Shown here: positions 1 to 8,556 of the stretch, piece after piece | How the letters are laid out: each line of letters starts with the position of its first letter | Position numbering within the stretch: position 1 is the first letter of the stretch | Assembly (NCBI GenBank): GCA_947628815.1 | Contig: CANRBJ010000016.1 | Span: 1 to 32,606, forward strand | Direction: 5' to 3' | From: an uncultured Clostridia bacterium | Lineage (GTDB): Bacteria > Bacillota > Clostridia > TANB77 > CAG-508 | DNA: 32,606 nt | Program-made: the position numbers and the translations under genes | Notes under the pieces: model-generated | What the model was told of the DNA's origin: nothing | Seen by the model: only the letters and a program-made list of their open reading frames with translations | The model's database searches: none

Positions 1-54
1 GTGAAAAAATTGACAAAAAAATGAAGCATTTTTAATGCTTACAAAGATTTTTTT

Positions 55-255
55 ATGATGAAAGTGTCAAACTTCCGCCAAAGTAAAATTGTTTCAAGGG
101 AAGAAATTATGGATTATTTATGGGAAAGTGAAAGTTTTATAGATGATAATACTTTATCGGTAAACATAGCTAGATTAAGAAACAAGTTAGAGGGGTTAGA
201 TTTAAAAGACATAATACAAACCAAACGAGGTCAAGGATATATAATAAAAGAATAA
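55..255 (+). pseudogene. C-terminal fragment of an OmpR/PhoB-family response regulator
   Basis: The 66-residue product matches only the winged-helix DNA-binding half of an OmpR-type response regulator. After about residue 12 it reads SREEIMDYLW, then NTLSVNIARLRNKLE and finally RGQGYIIKE, which are the recognition helix and terminal hairpin of that fold. The receiver domain with its phosphorylated aspartate is absent. The sequence before the ATG holds a short hairpin (about 24-40) and no open receiver frame, so this is probably a decayed or rearranged gene rather than one cut by the window edge. No good ribosome binding site is seen. A stand-alone DNA-binding domain is possible but less likely. 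Confidence 0.6.
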
Positions 256-262
256 TAAAGTA

Positions 263-291
263 TTGAAAATATATTAAAAACATAGTACAAT
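263..291 (+). promoter_or_regulatory. Promoter of rnpB
   Basis: TTGAAA at 263-268 and TACAAT at 286-291 are separated by exactly 17 bases, a good SigA-type promoter. It lies about 10 bases upstream of the predicted 5' end of the RNase P RNA. Confidence 0.7.
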
Positions 292-300
292 AGATAAAGA

Positions 301-648
301 GTAAATTAAATGGTCGCGTATAGCAAAACCGAAAGGTTGCGTACGAGGAAAGTCCGGGCTCCACAAGAGCAATGATGCTGGATAACGTCCAGTGAAGGTA
401 ACTTCAAGGAAAGTGCAACAGAAAATAACCGCCTAAATCTTAGGTAAGGGTGAAAAGGTGAGGTAAGAGCTTACCGCAAATATGGTGACATATTTGGTCA
501 ATGTAAACCCCATCTGGAGCAACACCTCGTAATTCCAAGAAGGTTAAGATGCTCTTTCGTCTTCTTGGTTTTGGTGGCTTTAAGTTCTATAGTAATATAG
601 AAAATAGATAAATGACCATTCACGACAGAACCCGGCTTACAGATTTAC
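301..648 (+). ncRNA. rnpB: RNase P RNA (catalytic subunit)
   Basis: This is the catalytic RNA of ribonuclease P, which removes 5' leaders from tRNA precursors. The hallmark GAGGAAAGTCCGGGCTC lies near 345-361, and the matching 3' core ACAGAACCCGGCTTAC lies near 625-640. The ends pair: GTAAAT at 301 with ATTTAC at 643-648 (P1), and ATGGTC near 310 with GACCAT near 613 (P2). The segment CTGGATAACGTCCAG and the overall layout look like the ancestral A type rather than the Bacillus B type. It has its own promoter (263-291) and a terminator (661-688). Confidence 0.93.
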
Positions 649-660
649 TTTTTATATATG

Positions 661-688
661 AAAACAGATAGGAAAACCTATCTGTTTT
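661..688. terminator. Bidirectional terminator between rnpB and the XRE-type gene
   Basis: A perfect 12-bp stem, AAAACAGATAGG with CCTATCTGTTTT, closes a 4-base loop and is followed by T-rich sequence. It serves rnpB on the plus strand and the converging XRE-type gene on the minus strand. Confidence 0.8.
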
Positions 689-695
689 GTTTATG

Positions 696-932
696 TTATT
701 TGCTTTTTGTATTTGGAGGAGTATATTGTATTATTTCTCCGATTTCGCAATTCACTGTTTTACAAATTCGAGCAAGTAAATTTAAATCAACCTTTTGCAT
801 GTCATTTTTACAATATTTTAATAGTTGTTTATAGTGAATTTGACCATTTCTTGATAAGCTAGAACGACTAATGTTATGACTTTTTAGAAATTCATCTAAT
901 TTTAAATCTACTTTTCCCCATTCTTCCTCCAT
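696..932 (-). CDS. Small XRE/Cro-family HTH regulator
   Basis: This 78-residue protein is a single helix-turn-helix domain of the Cro/C1 type: LDEFLKSHNISRSSLSRNGQ covers the first helices and VDLNLLARICKTVNCEIGEII the last. It resembles the YozG-like group of tiny regulators, in which the whole protein is the DNA-binding domain. Its target is unknown. A ribosome binding site (AGAGGTGAG) precedes the ATG. It lies directly downstream of the pseudouridine synthase on the same strand, 27 bases from that gene's zero-frame stop, so the two are probably cotranscribed. The shared hairpin at 661-688 would end transcription. Confidence 0.75.
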   Translation of the reverse strand: MEEEWGKVDLKLDEFLKSHNISRSSLSRNGQIHYKQLLKYCKNDMQKVDLNLLARICKTVNCEIGEIIQYTPPNTKSK

Positions 933-959
933 ATATGCTCACCTCTAGTAAGGATATTA

Positions 960-1905
960 TCATTTTTTTATACTCTCAGACAATTGGGCGTACACATAGT
1001 ATACGCAAGCATATAATGGTAGATAATTTATATTAGAATTGTACCGCATATCACCTGGCATAGGTGCTTCAAAATTCATTATTTTTTTTGTAATAGGATG
1101 TTGTAGACAAACTTTATAAGCATGCAATGCTTGTCTTGTAATTTTATCTGATGAACAGCCATATAGTGTGTCCCCAATAATAGGATGGCCGATATATGAT
1201 AAATGTACACGTATTTGATGAGTTCTTCCAGTTTTCAAAGATATATCTAATAAAGACATATTATTAAACTCTTTAATAACTCGATATTTGGTAATCGCTA
1301 TACTACCGTCTTTATGAACACATCTTTCAATAATGCTATTTTCCTTACGAGCAATAGGTGCATTAATAATTCCATCTTTTTTGGCTAAAATTCCTAAAAC
1401 AATAGCATAGTAATTTTTTTTAAAAACTTCATTTTGCATTTGTTTTACTAAGCATTCTTGAATATATTCGTTTTTGGCAAAAATAACAATTCCGTGATGT
1501 GTCTTTATCTAATCTATTAACAGGTCTAATTTTCTTTTTTAAACCAACTTCATCAAAGTAATATTTAATTCCATTTGATAGGCTATTGGTATAATGGAGC
1601 ATAGATGGATGTACAGGAAGATTTGAACCTTTATTTATAACGAGCATTGTATCATCTTCATATAGAATATCCAGATTCATTTTTATAGGAACAATGTTTG
1701 AATTATCTTCTATTAAATCGATTATAATATCTATTCTATCATTTATATTAACCAAATGGTTAATATAAATATTGTTACCATTTAATAAAATTTTTTGATA
1801 CTTTTTAAGTCTTAAAATGAAGCGATCCGACATATTAAATTCTTCTTTTAAAATTTGTTTTACAGTTAAATAATTAGGATTAGTTACAATATATGATAAA
1901 TTCAT
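960..1905 (-). CDS. RluD/RluA-family 23S rRNA pseudouridine synthase, needs +1 shift at CGGA
   Basis: This enzyme isomerises uridine to pseudouridine, most likely in 23S rRNA. The N-terminal half (residues 1-137) has an S4-like RNA-binding part (LTVKQILKEEFNMSDRFILR) and the start of the catalytic domain (NRLDKDTS). The rest, with GRTHQIRVHLSYIGHPIIGD, is in the +1 frame. The switch lies at 1491-1494 (minus strand CGGA). Dropping the C gives RLDKDTS-G-IVIFAK, exactly the family motif RLDxxTSG that carries the catalytic aspartate. With one shift the product is 314 residues, close to the family's usual length. A second in-frame CGG near 1046 could instead end the protein at 1028. AAGGAG precedes the ATG. 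Without the shift the protein would lack most of its active site. Confidence 0.8.
1491..1494 (-). other. CGGA +1 recoding site in the pseudouridine synthase
   Basis: The zero frame reads TCA CGG AAT, while the restored frame reads TCA (C)GGA ATT. The glycine gained (residue 138) is the invariant G of RLDxxTSG. The preceding codon is Ser TCA. Confidence 0.75.
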
Positions 1906-2019
1906 AGTTTCAAAAGCTCCTTTATTAATATATATTATAACAAAAAAATTATATTTATTAAAAAATATTTAAATATATTTTATTCTATGTTACAATAATT
2001 GTGAAATGGAGTGAGAAAT

Positions 2020-3015
2020 ATGTCATTTATTGAAGAAATAAAAAACAGAGCAAGAAAAAATATTAAAACAGTTGTATTACCAGAAGCAACGGATATACGA
2101 ATATTAGAAGCAACAAGTACAATTTTAAAAGAGGGTTTTGCAAATATTGTGTTATTAGGAGACAAAGAAGAAATATTAAAAAAGGCAGAAGAGAATGGAT
2201 TTGATTTAACAAAAGCAACAATTATTAATCCGCTTCAATCTGAAAAATATGAGGAATATGTAAATGCCTTTTATGAGCTAAGAAAAGAAAAAGGACTAGA
2301 TTATGAAAAAGCAAAAGAATTAATAAAAGATACAGTTTATTATGGAATGATGATGGTAAAACAAGGAGATTGTGATGGACTTGTTTCAGGTGCAATACAT
2401 TCAACAGCAGATACATTAAGACCAGCACTACAAATATTAAAAACAGCACCAAACACAAAACTTGTATCAGCCTTTTTTATGATGATAGTACCAAATTGTG
2501 AATTTGGAGATAACGGAACATTTGTATTTGCGGATTGTGGTTTAAACTCATATCCAACAGAAGAAGAATTATCTGAAATAGCAATATCATCAGCAAAAAG
2601 TTTTACCCAACTAACAGGGAAAAAGGCAAAAGTAGCAATGCTTTCATACTCAAGCTATGGAAGTGCAAAATCAGATGCAACAAAAAAAGTTATAAATGCC
2701 ACTAACCTAGTAAAAGAAAAGGCAAAGGATATAATAGTTGATGGTGAACTACAATTAGATGCAGCAATTATTCCTAAAGTAGCAAGTAAAAAAGCACCAA
2801 ATAGCCCAGTAGCAGGATATGCAAACACTCTAGTATTTCCAAACTTAGATGCAGGAAACATCGGCTATAAGCTAGTACAAAGACTTGCAAAAGCAGAAGC
2901 ATATGGACCACTATGTCAAGGAATTGCAAAACCAGTAAATGATTTATCTCGTGGATGTAGTGCAAGTGATATTGTAGGTGTTGTTGCAATAACTGCTGTG
3001 CAAGCAGTATTATAA
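2020..3015 (+). CDS. pta: Phosphate acetyltransferase
   Basis: This enzyme converts acetyl-CoA and phosphate to acetyl phosphate and CoA, the first step of fermentative acetate formation. The sequence matches the short Pta form of Clostridia across its length: KTVVLPEATDIRILEA near the start, DGLVSGAIHSTADTLRPALQ in the middle and PVNDLSRGCSASDIVGVVAI at the C-terminus, where the family carries its substrate-binding residues. The product is about 331 residues. I prefer the ATG at 2020 over the upstream GTG at 2011 because TGGAGTGAG sits at the right distance. ackA follows 85 bases later and has its own promoter, so the pair can be expressed separately or together. No frameshift is seen. Confidence 0.95.
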   Translation: MSFIEEIKNRARKNIKTVVLPEATDIRILEATSTILKEGFANIVLLGDKEEILKKAEENGFDLTKATIINPLQSEKYEEYVNAFYELRKEKGLDYEKAKELIKDTVYYGMMMVKQGDCDGLVSGAIHSTADTLRPALQILKTAPNTKLVSAFFMMIVPNCEFGDNGTFVFADCGLNSYPTEEELSEIAISSAKSFTQLTGKKAKVAMLSYSSYGSAKSDATKKVINATNLVKEKAKDIIVDGELQLDAAIIPKVASKKAPNSPVAGYANTLVFPNLDAGNIGYKLVQRLAKAEAYGPLCQGIAKPVNDLSRGCSASDIVGVVAITAVQAVL

Positions 3016-3039
3016 ATTAAAATATCATTCAAATTACTG

Positions 3040-3068
3040 TTTACAACTTATTTTTAGCATGTTATAAT
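3040..3068 (+). promoter_or_regulatory. Promoter of ackA
   Basis: TTTACA at 3040-3045 and TATAAT at 3063-3068 are separated by 17 bases. The site lies in the pta-ackA gap, about 30 bases before the ackA start. Confidence 0.65.
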
Positions 3069-3100
3069 AAGTATAATTTTTAATGAGGAGGTTTACGCAA

Positions 3101-4291
3101 ATGAAGATATTAGTACTAAATTGTGGTAGCTCATCACTTAAGTATCAGTTAATAGATATGGATACAGATGAAGTTTTAGCTTCAGGAAAATATGAAAGAA
3201 TAGGGGAAGATGAAGCATTTATTACTCATAAGGTAAATGGTCAAAAGTTTGAAATTGCTCATCCTGCAAAAACTCACGAAGAAGCGGTGGATTTTACTTT
3301 AAAACAATTAGTTAATCCAGAGTATAAAGTAATTGATTCATTAGATGAAATAAATGCTATAGGACATAGATTAGTTCATGGCGGTGAAAAAATTGCTGAA
3401 TCTGTTGTTATTGATGAAAATGTTATAAATGTATTAAAAGAGTGTACAGATTTAGCACCTTTACACAATCCAGCAGGAATTATAGGAATTGAGGCATGTA
3501 AAAAAGTTATGCCAGCAAAACCAATGGTAGGTGTATTTGATACAGCTTTTCATCAAACTATCCCAGAAGAAAGATATATTTACCCAATCCCATATGAATA
3601 TTACGAAAAATATGGTATTCGTAAATATGGTTTTCATGGTACATCTCATATGTTTGTATCAAGAAGACTTGCTGAGATTGAAAATAGACCGGTAGAAGAT
3701 TTAAAAATAGTTACTTGCCACTTGGGTCAAGGTTCTAGTATTTGTGCTGTTCAAGGTGGAAAGAGTGTTGAAACAAGTATGGGGCTTACTCCTCTTGCAG
3801 GTATACCAATGGTAACTAGAAGCGGTGATATTGACCCTTCTGTTGTAACTTTTATTATGAAAAAAGAAGGAAAATCTGCTGAAGAAGTAGAAAATATTTT
3901 AAATAAAAAATCTGGAGTTCAAGGTATATCTGGACTTGCACCAGATTTTAGAGTAATTGAAAATGAGTCAGTTGCTGGAAATAAGAGAGCATTAATAGCA
4001 ATGAACAACTTTAAATATTCTGTTGCACAATATATTGCAAGATATGCAGTCGCAATGAATGGAATTGATGCAATTGTATTTACAGGAGGAGTAGGAGAAA
4101 ATCAAATTAATATTCGTAAAGGAATATGCGAACAATTAACTTTTATGGGCGTTGAAATAGATGTAGATAGAAATAATGTAAGAAGCGAAGAAAAACTAAT
4201 ATCTAAAGATTCTTCAAAAGTAAGAGTATATGTAATTCCTACAAATGAGGAATTAATGATTGCTAAGGAAACAGAAAAATTAGTAAAATAA
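3101..4291 (+). CDS. ackA: Acetate kinase
   Basis: This cytoplasmic kinase transfers phosphate from acetyl phosphate to ADP, giving acetate and ATP. It begins [19 protein letters not shown], the family's first phosphate-binding motif. It continues with [11 protein letters not shown], the [10 protein letters not shown] motif, the nucleotide-binding [13 protein letters not shown] and [12 protein letters not shown]. At 396 residues it has full family length. The ATG at 3101 follows GAGGAGG; a longer version from 3083 would start inside the ribosome binding site. The operon partner pta lies upstream and guaB follows after 29 bases with its own GGAGGAGG site. Confidence 0.95.
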   Translation: MKILVLNCGSSSLKYQLIDMDTDEVLASGKYERIGEDEAFITHKVNGQKFEIAHPAKTHEEAVDFTLKQLVNPEYKVIDSLDEINAIGHRLVHGGEKIAESVVIDENVINVLKECTDLAPLHNPAGIIGIEACKKVMPAKPMVGVFDTAFHQTIPEERYIYPIPYEYYEKYGIRKYGFHGTSHMFVSRRLAEIENRPVEDLKIVTCHLGQGSSICAVQGGKSVETSMGLTPLAGIPMVTRSGDIDPSVVTFIMKKEGKSAEEVENILNKKSGVQGISGLAPDFRVIENESVAGNKRALIAMNNFKYSVAQYIARYAVAMNGIDAIVFTGGVGENQINIRKGICEQLTFMGVEIDVDRNNVRSEEKLISKDSSKVRVYVIPTNEELMIAKETEKLVK

Positions 4292-4320
4292 ATAAAAATA
4301 TAAAGGAGGAGGAAATAAAA

Positions 4321-5829
4321 ATGGCAAAAATTTTAGAAGATATTTCAAGAACATTTAACGAATTTTTATTATTACCAAATTTAACAACTGAAAATTGCAT
4401 TCCAAACAACGTATCATTAAAAACACCACTTGTAAAATTTAAAAAAGGAGAAGAACCAAAATATTCAGCAAATATTCCAATGGTATCTGCAATTATGCAA
4501 TCAGTTTCGGGAGAAGAAATGGGAATTGCACTTGCACGAGAAGGGGGAGTTGCTTTTATTTATGGAGCACAATCAATCGAATCACAAGCAGAAATGGTAT
4601 ACCATGTAAAAAAACATAAAGCAGGTTTCGTTATTAGCGATTCAAATGTAAAAAGCGGAACACCTTTAAGAGATGTTATTTCATTAGTAAAGGAAACGGG
4701 ACATTCTACTGTTATTGTAACAGAAGATGGTACAGCAACTGGTAAATTTTTAGGAATAGTTACAGATAAAGATTATCGTATTACAAGAGATAATCAAGAT
4801 GCTCCAATAGATGATTATATGACAAAAGCAGAGGATGTTGTATCAGCCAAAAAAGGAATTACACTTGCTGAGGCAAATGATATAATATGGGAACATAAAA
4901 TAAACTGTTTACCAATATTAACAGAAGAAGGAAATTTAAAATATCTTGTATTCCGTAGAGATTACGAAGAAAGAAAAAATAATCCAAATTCCTTATTAGA
5001 TGAAAATAAAAGATACATAGTTGGTGCAGGTATTAATACAAGAGATTATGAAGAAAGGATTCCAGCATTAGTAGAAGCGGGAGTTGATATGGTTTGTATG
5101 GACTCATCTGACGGATATTCTGTATGGCAAAAACGTACAATCGAATTTGTTCGTGCAAAATATGGAGACAGTGTAAAAATAGGAGCAGGAAATGTTGTAG
5201 ATAAAGAAGGTTTCCGTTATTTAGCAGAAGCAGGAGCAGACTTCATAAAAGTTGGAGTTGGAGGAGGCTCTATTTGTATAACTCGTGAAACAAAAGGAAT
5301 TGGGCGAGGACAAGCAAGTGCTTTAATAGATGTTGTTGCAGCGCGTGATGAATACTATAAAGAAACAGGAATATACATACCAATTTGTTCTGATGGAGGA
5401 ATTGTACATGATCACCACATAACAATAGCACTAGCTCTTGGAGCAGATTTTGTAATGATGGGTAGATATTTTGCAAGATTTGATGAAAGCCCTACAAGAG
5501 TATTAAAAGTAGGAAATACATATGTAAAAGAATATTGGGGGGAAGGATCAAACCGTGCAAGAAACTGGCAAAGATATGACCTTGGAGGAGATAAAAATAA
5601 ATTATCCTTTGAAGAAGGTGTTGATTCATATATACCATATGCAGGAAGCTTAAAAGATAATTTAGCAGTAACAGTATCTAAAATAAAATCAACAATGTGT
5701 AACTGTGGAGCAACAACTATTCCAGAGCTTCATGAAAAAGCAAGACTAACACTTGTTTCACAAGTAAGCATAGCAGAAGGTAGTGCGCATGATGTTATGC
5801 TTAAAGAAGTAGATAAAACTTATGTATAA
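4321..5829 (+). CDS. guaB: IMP dehydrogenase
   Basis: This enzyme oxidises IMP to XMP with NAD, the committed step of GMP synthesis. The 502-residue protein has the (beta/alpha)8 barrel interrupted by two CBS-type domains (about residues 100-230). The catalytic loop [18 protein letters not shown] (from about residue 314) contains the active-site cysteine, followed by the phosphate-binding [13 protein letters not shown] and [12 protein letters not shown]. The flap and C-terminal part are complete. The sequence looks like the longer IMPDH form found in Clostridia and Bacteroidetes. guaA, the next enzyme of the pathway, lies 400 bases downstream on the opposite strand. Confidence 0.93.
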   Translation: MAKILEDISRTFNEFLLLPNLTTENCIPNNVSLKTPLVKFKKGEEPKYSANIPMVSAIMQSVSGEEMGIALAREGGVAFIYGAQSIESQAEMVYHVKKHKAGFVISDSNVKSGTPLRDVISLVKETGHSTVIVTEDGTATGKFLGIVTDKDYRITRDNQDAPIDDYMTKAEDVVSAKKGITLAEANDIIWEHKINCLPILTEEGNLKYLVFRRDYEERKNNPNSLLDENKRYIVGAGINTRDYEERIPALVEAGVDMVCMDSSDGYSVWQKRTIEFVRAKYGDSVKIGAGNVVDKEGFRYLAEAGADFIKVGVGGGSICITRETKGIGRGQASALIDVVAARDEYYKETGIYIPICSDGGIVHDHHITIALALGADFVMMGRYFARFDESPTRVLKVGNTYVKEYWGEGSNRARNWQRYDLGGDKNKLSFEEGVDSYIPYAGSLKDNLAVTVSKIKSTMCNCGATTIPELHEKARLTLVSQVSIAEGSAHDVMLKEVDKTYV

Positions 5830-5866
5830 GATATAGTTTGAATACATTATAAGTGCAGTAAAATAG

Positions 5867-5946
5867 TTGCCAAATTATATAAAAGAGAGTATAATATATA
5901 GTAACGTAACTTGTAAATCCAGTTTGATAAAATATTTTTATCAAAC
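5867..5946 (+). promoter_or_regulatory. Promoter and hairpin leader of the small ORF at 5969
   Basis: TTGCCA at 5867-5872 and TATAAT at 5890-5895 are 17 bases apart. The leader then contains a perfect 11-bp stem (5922-5932 with 5936-5946, loop TAT), ending about 22 bases before the ATG. No T-run follows, so it is more likely an RNA-stabilising or regulatory hairpin than a terminator. I do not recognise it as a known riboswitch. Confidence 0.6.
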
Positions 5947-5968
5947 GCCAGCGTAGAAAGGAAAAGTT

Positions 5969-6163
5969 ATGAATCAGCTTTTGGAAGGCACAATATCGGA
6001 AAATTCTGTAAAGAAGGGGATTTTTCATTCTTTAGAAATTGGAGCAATTCAACCATTTCAAGTTGAAGACCAGTTACGATTGAAAGGCATACCAAACTTT
6101 TCAATACATCGTTTGAAGAGAGATATCCTTGAAGACTACAGAAAAAAACATCCTTGTTATTAG
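5969..6163 (+). CDS. Small protein of unknown function (64 aa)
   Basis: I do not recognise this 64-residue protein. It has a convincing ribosome binding site (AGAAAGGAA), its own promoter and a strong hairpin after the stop, so it is probably a real gene. The sequence is soluble and mixed in charge, with a basic C-terminal half (IHRLKRDILEDYRKKHP) likely to be helical. No membrane segment or metal-binding motif is seen. It sits between the converging guaB and guaA genes, but nothing ties it to purine synthesis. Confidence 0.55.
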   Translation: MNQLLEGTISENSVKKGIFHSLEIGAIQPFQVEDQLRLKGIPNFSIHRLKRDILEDYRKKHPCY

Positions 6164-6176
6164 TGCGAGGTTGAAC

Positions 6177-6219
6177 TTTTAGGAACGGCAGGCTGTTTGA
6201 CAGCTTGTCGTTCCTAAAA
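6177..6219. terminator. Strong hairpin between converging genes
   Basis: A 19-bp stem with two mismatches or wobbles (6177-6195 with 6201-6219, loop TTTGA) begins TTTTAGGAACG and ends CGTTCCTAAAA. This A/T-flanked symmetry is typical of a bidirectional terminator. It would serve the small ORF on the plus strand and guaA on the minus strand. Confidence 0.75.
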
Positions 6220-6221
6220 GG

Positions 6222-7763
6222 TTATTCCCATTCAATTGTTGCTGGTGGTTTACCGGTTATATCATAAACAATTCTATTTACATGATTAACCTCATTAACA
6301 ATCCTTGCAGATACTTTTTCTAATATTTCATAAGGTATTTTAAACCAAACTGCTGTCATAAAATCTGAGGTACTAACAGCGCGTAGGGCAATAGTATAAT
6401 CATATGTTCTATCATCACCCATAACACCAACACTACGCAAATTTGTTAGAACTGCAAAATATTGATTAATTTCTTTATCAAGGCCAGCAAGTTTTATTTC
6501 TTCACGAAAGATCGCATCTGCATCTTTTAGTATTTCTAGTTTTTCATCTGTTATATCTCCAATTACACGAATAGCAAGACCAGGACCTGGGAAAGGTTGC
6601 CTATATACTAAAGTTTCTGGAATTCCAAGTTCTAATCCAGTTTTACGAACTTCATCTTTAAATAAATCGCGTAATGGTTCTACAATTTCTTTAAAATCGA
6701 CGTAATCTGGAAGTCCTCCAACATTATGATGGCTTTTTATTGTAGTTCCTTTACCCAAACCGCTTTCTATAACATCTGGGTAAATGGTTCCTTGAACTAA
6801 ATAGTCTACTGCACCAATTTTTTTAGCTTCTTCTTCAAATACACGAATGAATTCTTCTCCAATAATTTTTCTTTTTGTTTCAGGATCTGTAACACCAGCC
6901 AGTTTTTCTAAGAAACGATTTTTTGCATTTACACGAATTAGATTTATATCAAATTGATTTCTAAATATGTCTTCAACTTCGTCTCCTTCATTCTTGCGTA
7001 AAAGCCCATGATCTACAAAAATACAAGTTAGATTTTTTCCAATTGCTTTGTGTAGCAAAACTGCTGCAACAGAAGAATCAACACCTCCAGAAAGAGCACA
7101 TAAAGCTTTTTTATCTCCAATTTTTTCTTGTAAGCTTTTAATAGATTCCTCAACAAAAGACGACATTTTCCAATCACCAGTGCATCCGCAAACATTATAT
7201 AAAAAGTTTTTAATGATATTTGTTCCATTAACTGTGTTATTTACTTCTGGATGAAATTGAATTCCATAAAATTTTTTTTGATTATTTTCCATAGCAGCAA
7301 TAGGGCAAGTAGAGGTTTTTCCAATTACTTTAAAACCATCTGGCACTTTGGATACAAAATCTGTATGACTCATTAAACAATTATTTGTATTACCAAAACC
7401 ATTAAATAAAGAAGAGGAATTATCAATTTCTACAGGTAATACTCCATATTCACGTTTGTCAGCCTTTGTAACGGTTCCACCTAAAATATGAGTCATAAGT
7501 TGCATACCATAGCAAATACCTAAAATAGGGATACCTAATTCAAAAATTTTAGGGTCACACATTTTTGAATCATCTACATATACACTTGAAGGACCACCTG
7601 TAAAAATAATTCCTTTTGGATTTTTTTCTTTAATTTTTTCTACTGAAATATCATAAGGTACAATTTCAGAATATACATTACATTCTCTAACACGTCTTGC
7701 AATTAATTGATTATATTGACCAAAAAAGTCAAGAATTAAAATTGTTTCATTTGCTTTCAACAT
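6222..7763 (-). CDS. guaA: GMP synthase (glutamine-hydrolysing)
   Basis: This enzyme aminates XMP to GMP using glutamine and ATP. Residues 1-190 are the class-I glutamine amidotransferase domain, with nucleophile Cys in GICYGMQLM and the His/Glu pair in QFHPEVN. The ATP pyrophosphatase domain follows with the P-loop [14 protein letters not shown], and the C-terminal dimerisation domain ends in PPATIEWE. At 513 residues it is complete. One oddity is that the usual LDFGGQY near the start reads LDFFGQY. GGAGGAG precedes the ATG. The gene converges with guaB, so the two guanine-nucleotide steps are neighbours but separate transcripts. Confidence 0.94.
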   Translation of the reverse strand: MLKANETILILDFFGQYNQLIARRVRECNVYSEIVPYDISVEKIKEKNPKGIIFTGGPSSVYVDDSKMCDPKIFELGIPILGICYGMQLMTHILGGTVTKADKREYGVLPVEIDNSSSLFNGFGNTNNCLMSHTDFVSKVPDGFKVIGKTSTCPIAAMENNQKKFYGIQFHPEVNNTVNGTNIIKNFLYNVCGCTGDWKMSSFVEESIKSLQEKIGDKKALCALSGGVDSSVAAVLLHKAIGKNLTCIFVDHGLLRKNEGDEVEDIFRNQFDINLIRVNAKNRFLEKLAGVTDPETKRKIIGEEFIRVFEEEAKKIGAVDYLVQGTIYPDVIESGLGKGTTIKSHHNVGGLPDYVDFKEIVEPLRDLFKDEVRKTGLELGIPETLVYRQPFPGPGLAIRVIGDITDEKLEILKDADAIFREEIKLAGLDKEINQYFAVLTNLRSVGVMGDDRTYDYTIALRAVSTSDFMTAVWFKIPYEILEKVSARIVNEVNHVNRIVYDITGKPPATIEWE

Positions 7764-7824
7764 TTTCTCCTCCTAAAATACAAATTTATATATATTTTAG
7801 CACTTTTTTTTAGAAATGTACAGT

Positions 7825-7844
7825 AAAAAAGCAAATTACTGCTA
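7825..7844 (-). terminator. Small terminator downstream of the helical protein gene
   Basis: On the minus strand AGCA and TGCT form a short stem followed by six T residues. It lies just after the stop of the gene at 7860-8294 and upstream of guaA, so it would separate the two transcripts. The stem is only 4 bp long. Confidence 0.4.
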
Positions 7845-7859
7845 AGTGTAGAGGCACTT

Positions 7860-8294
7860 TTATAAATATTTTTTTAAAGTTTCAACACTATCTTCCTGCA
7901 TAACAACAAAATCATTTAAAATGCTTTTAACATCTTGGTCTATATTAGTATTTTGGTTTATTAAACGTCTACCTTCAATAATTCCCATGTTAGTACCTTG
8001 CATTAATAATTCTGATAATTTTGAAGTAGTATCATCCGCCATAGTTTTCATTTGAATACCATACCAAGTCATCATTTTATTCATAGTAGTAGTTTCATGA
8101 GGTTCCTTATCGCTATATTTTGCATAAACATTATTTACACGTCTAGAAATATCCTTATACTTATTATATTCAACATCCAAAACTTCTTTAAATTCATTAT
8201 CAGTTACTTTTTCTGAAACAAAATTAATCGCATCCATTCCCATAGTAGCACCTTTATTAACTTCATCTAAAATGTTTAAGTTTTGATTTTCCAT
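7860..8294 (-). CDS. Helical protein of unknown function (ferritin-like or coat-like bundle)
   Basis: I do not recognise this 144-residue protein. The whole length is predicted to be helical, with about four long amphipathic helices (roughly residues 10-35, 36-60, 70-110 and 115-144). It has no membrane segment, no cysteines and a high methionine content. This resembles ferritin-like four-helix bundles such as small spore-coat CotF-like or DUF2383-like proteins, but conserved metal ligands are not evident. The start follows GGGGGAAT-type Shine-Dalgarno sequence. It is a monocistronic minus-strand gene with a small terminator at 7825-7844. Confidence 0.55.
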   Translation of the reverse strand: MENQNLNILDEVNKGATMGMDAINFVSEKVTDNEFKEVLDVEYNKYKDISRRVNNVYAKYSDKEPHETTTMNKMMTWYGIQMKTMADDTTSKLSELLMQGTNMGIIEGRRLINQNTNIDQDVKSILNDFVVMQEDSVETLKKYL

Positions 8295-8556
8295 TAAAAT
8301 TCCCCCAATCTTGGTAACTAATTACCATAATGTTGTATTTAGTATGTACAAAATCAAGAAAAATATTACAATAATCTGGTTTGTTTTTATAAAATAAAGA
8401 AGGTGGCAAAATTTACAAAAAAATCGAACTATTGGAATTAAAACCAAAAAATAATGATATTTGGTAAAATTTTTATGTAACCTATTGAAAAAATAAAAAA
8501 AATATAATATAATGGATTATGTAAATAAAATATTATATAAAAAAATGGAGGTAAAA

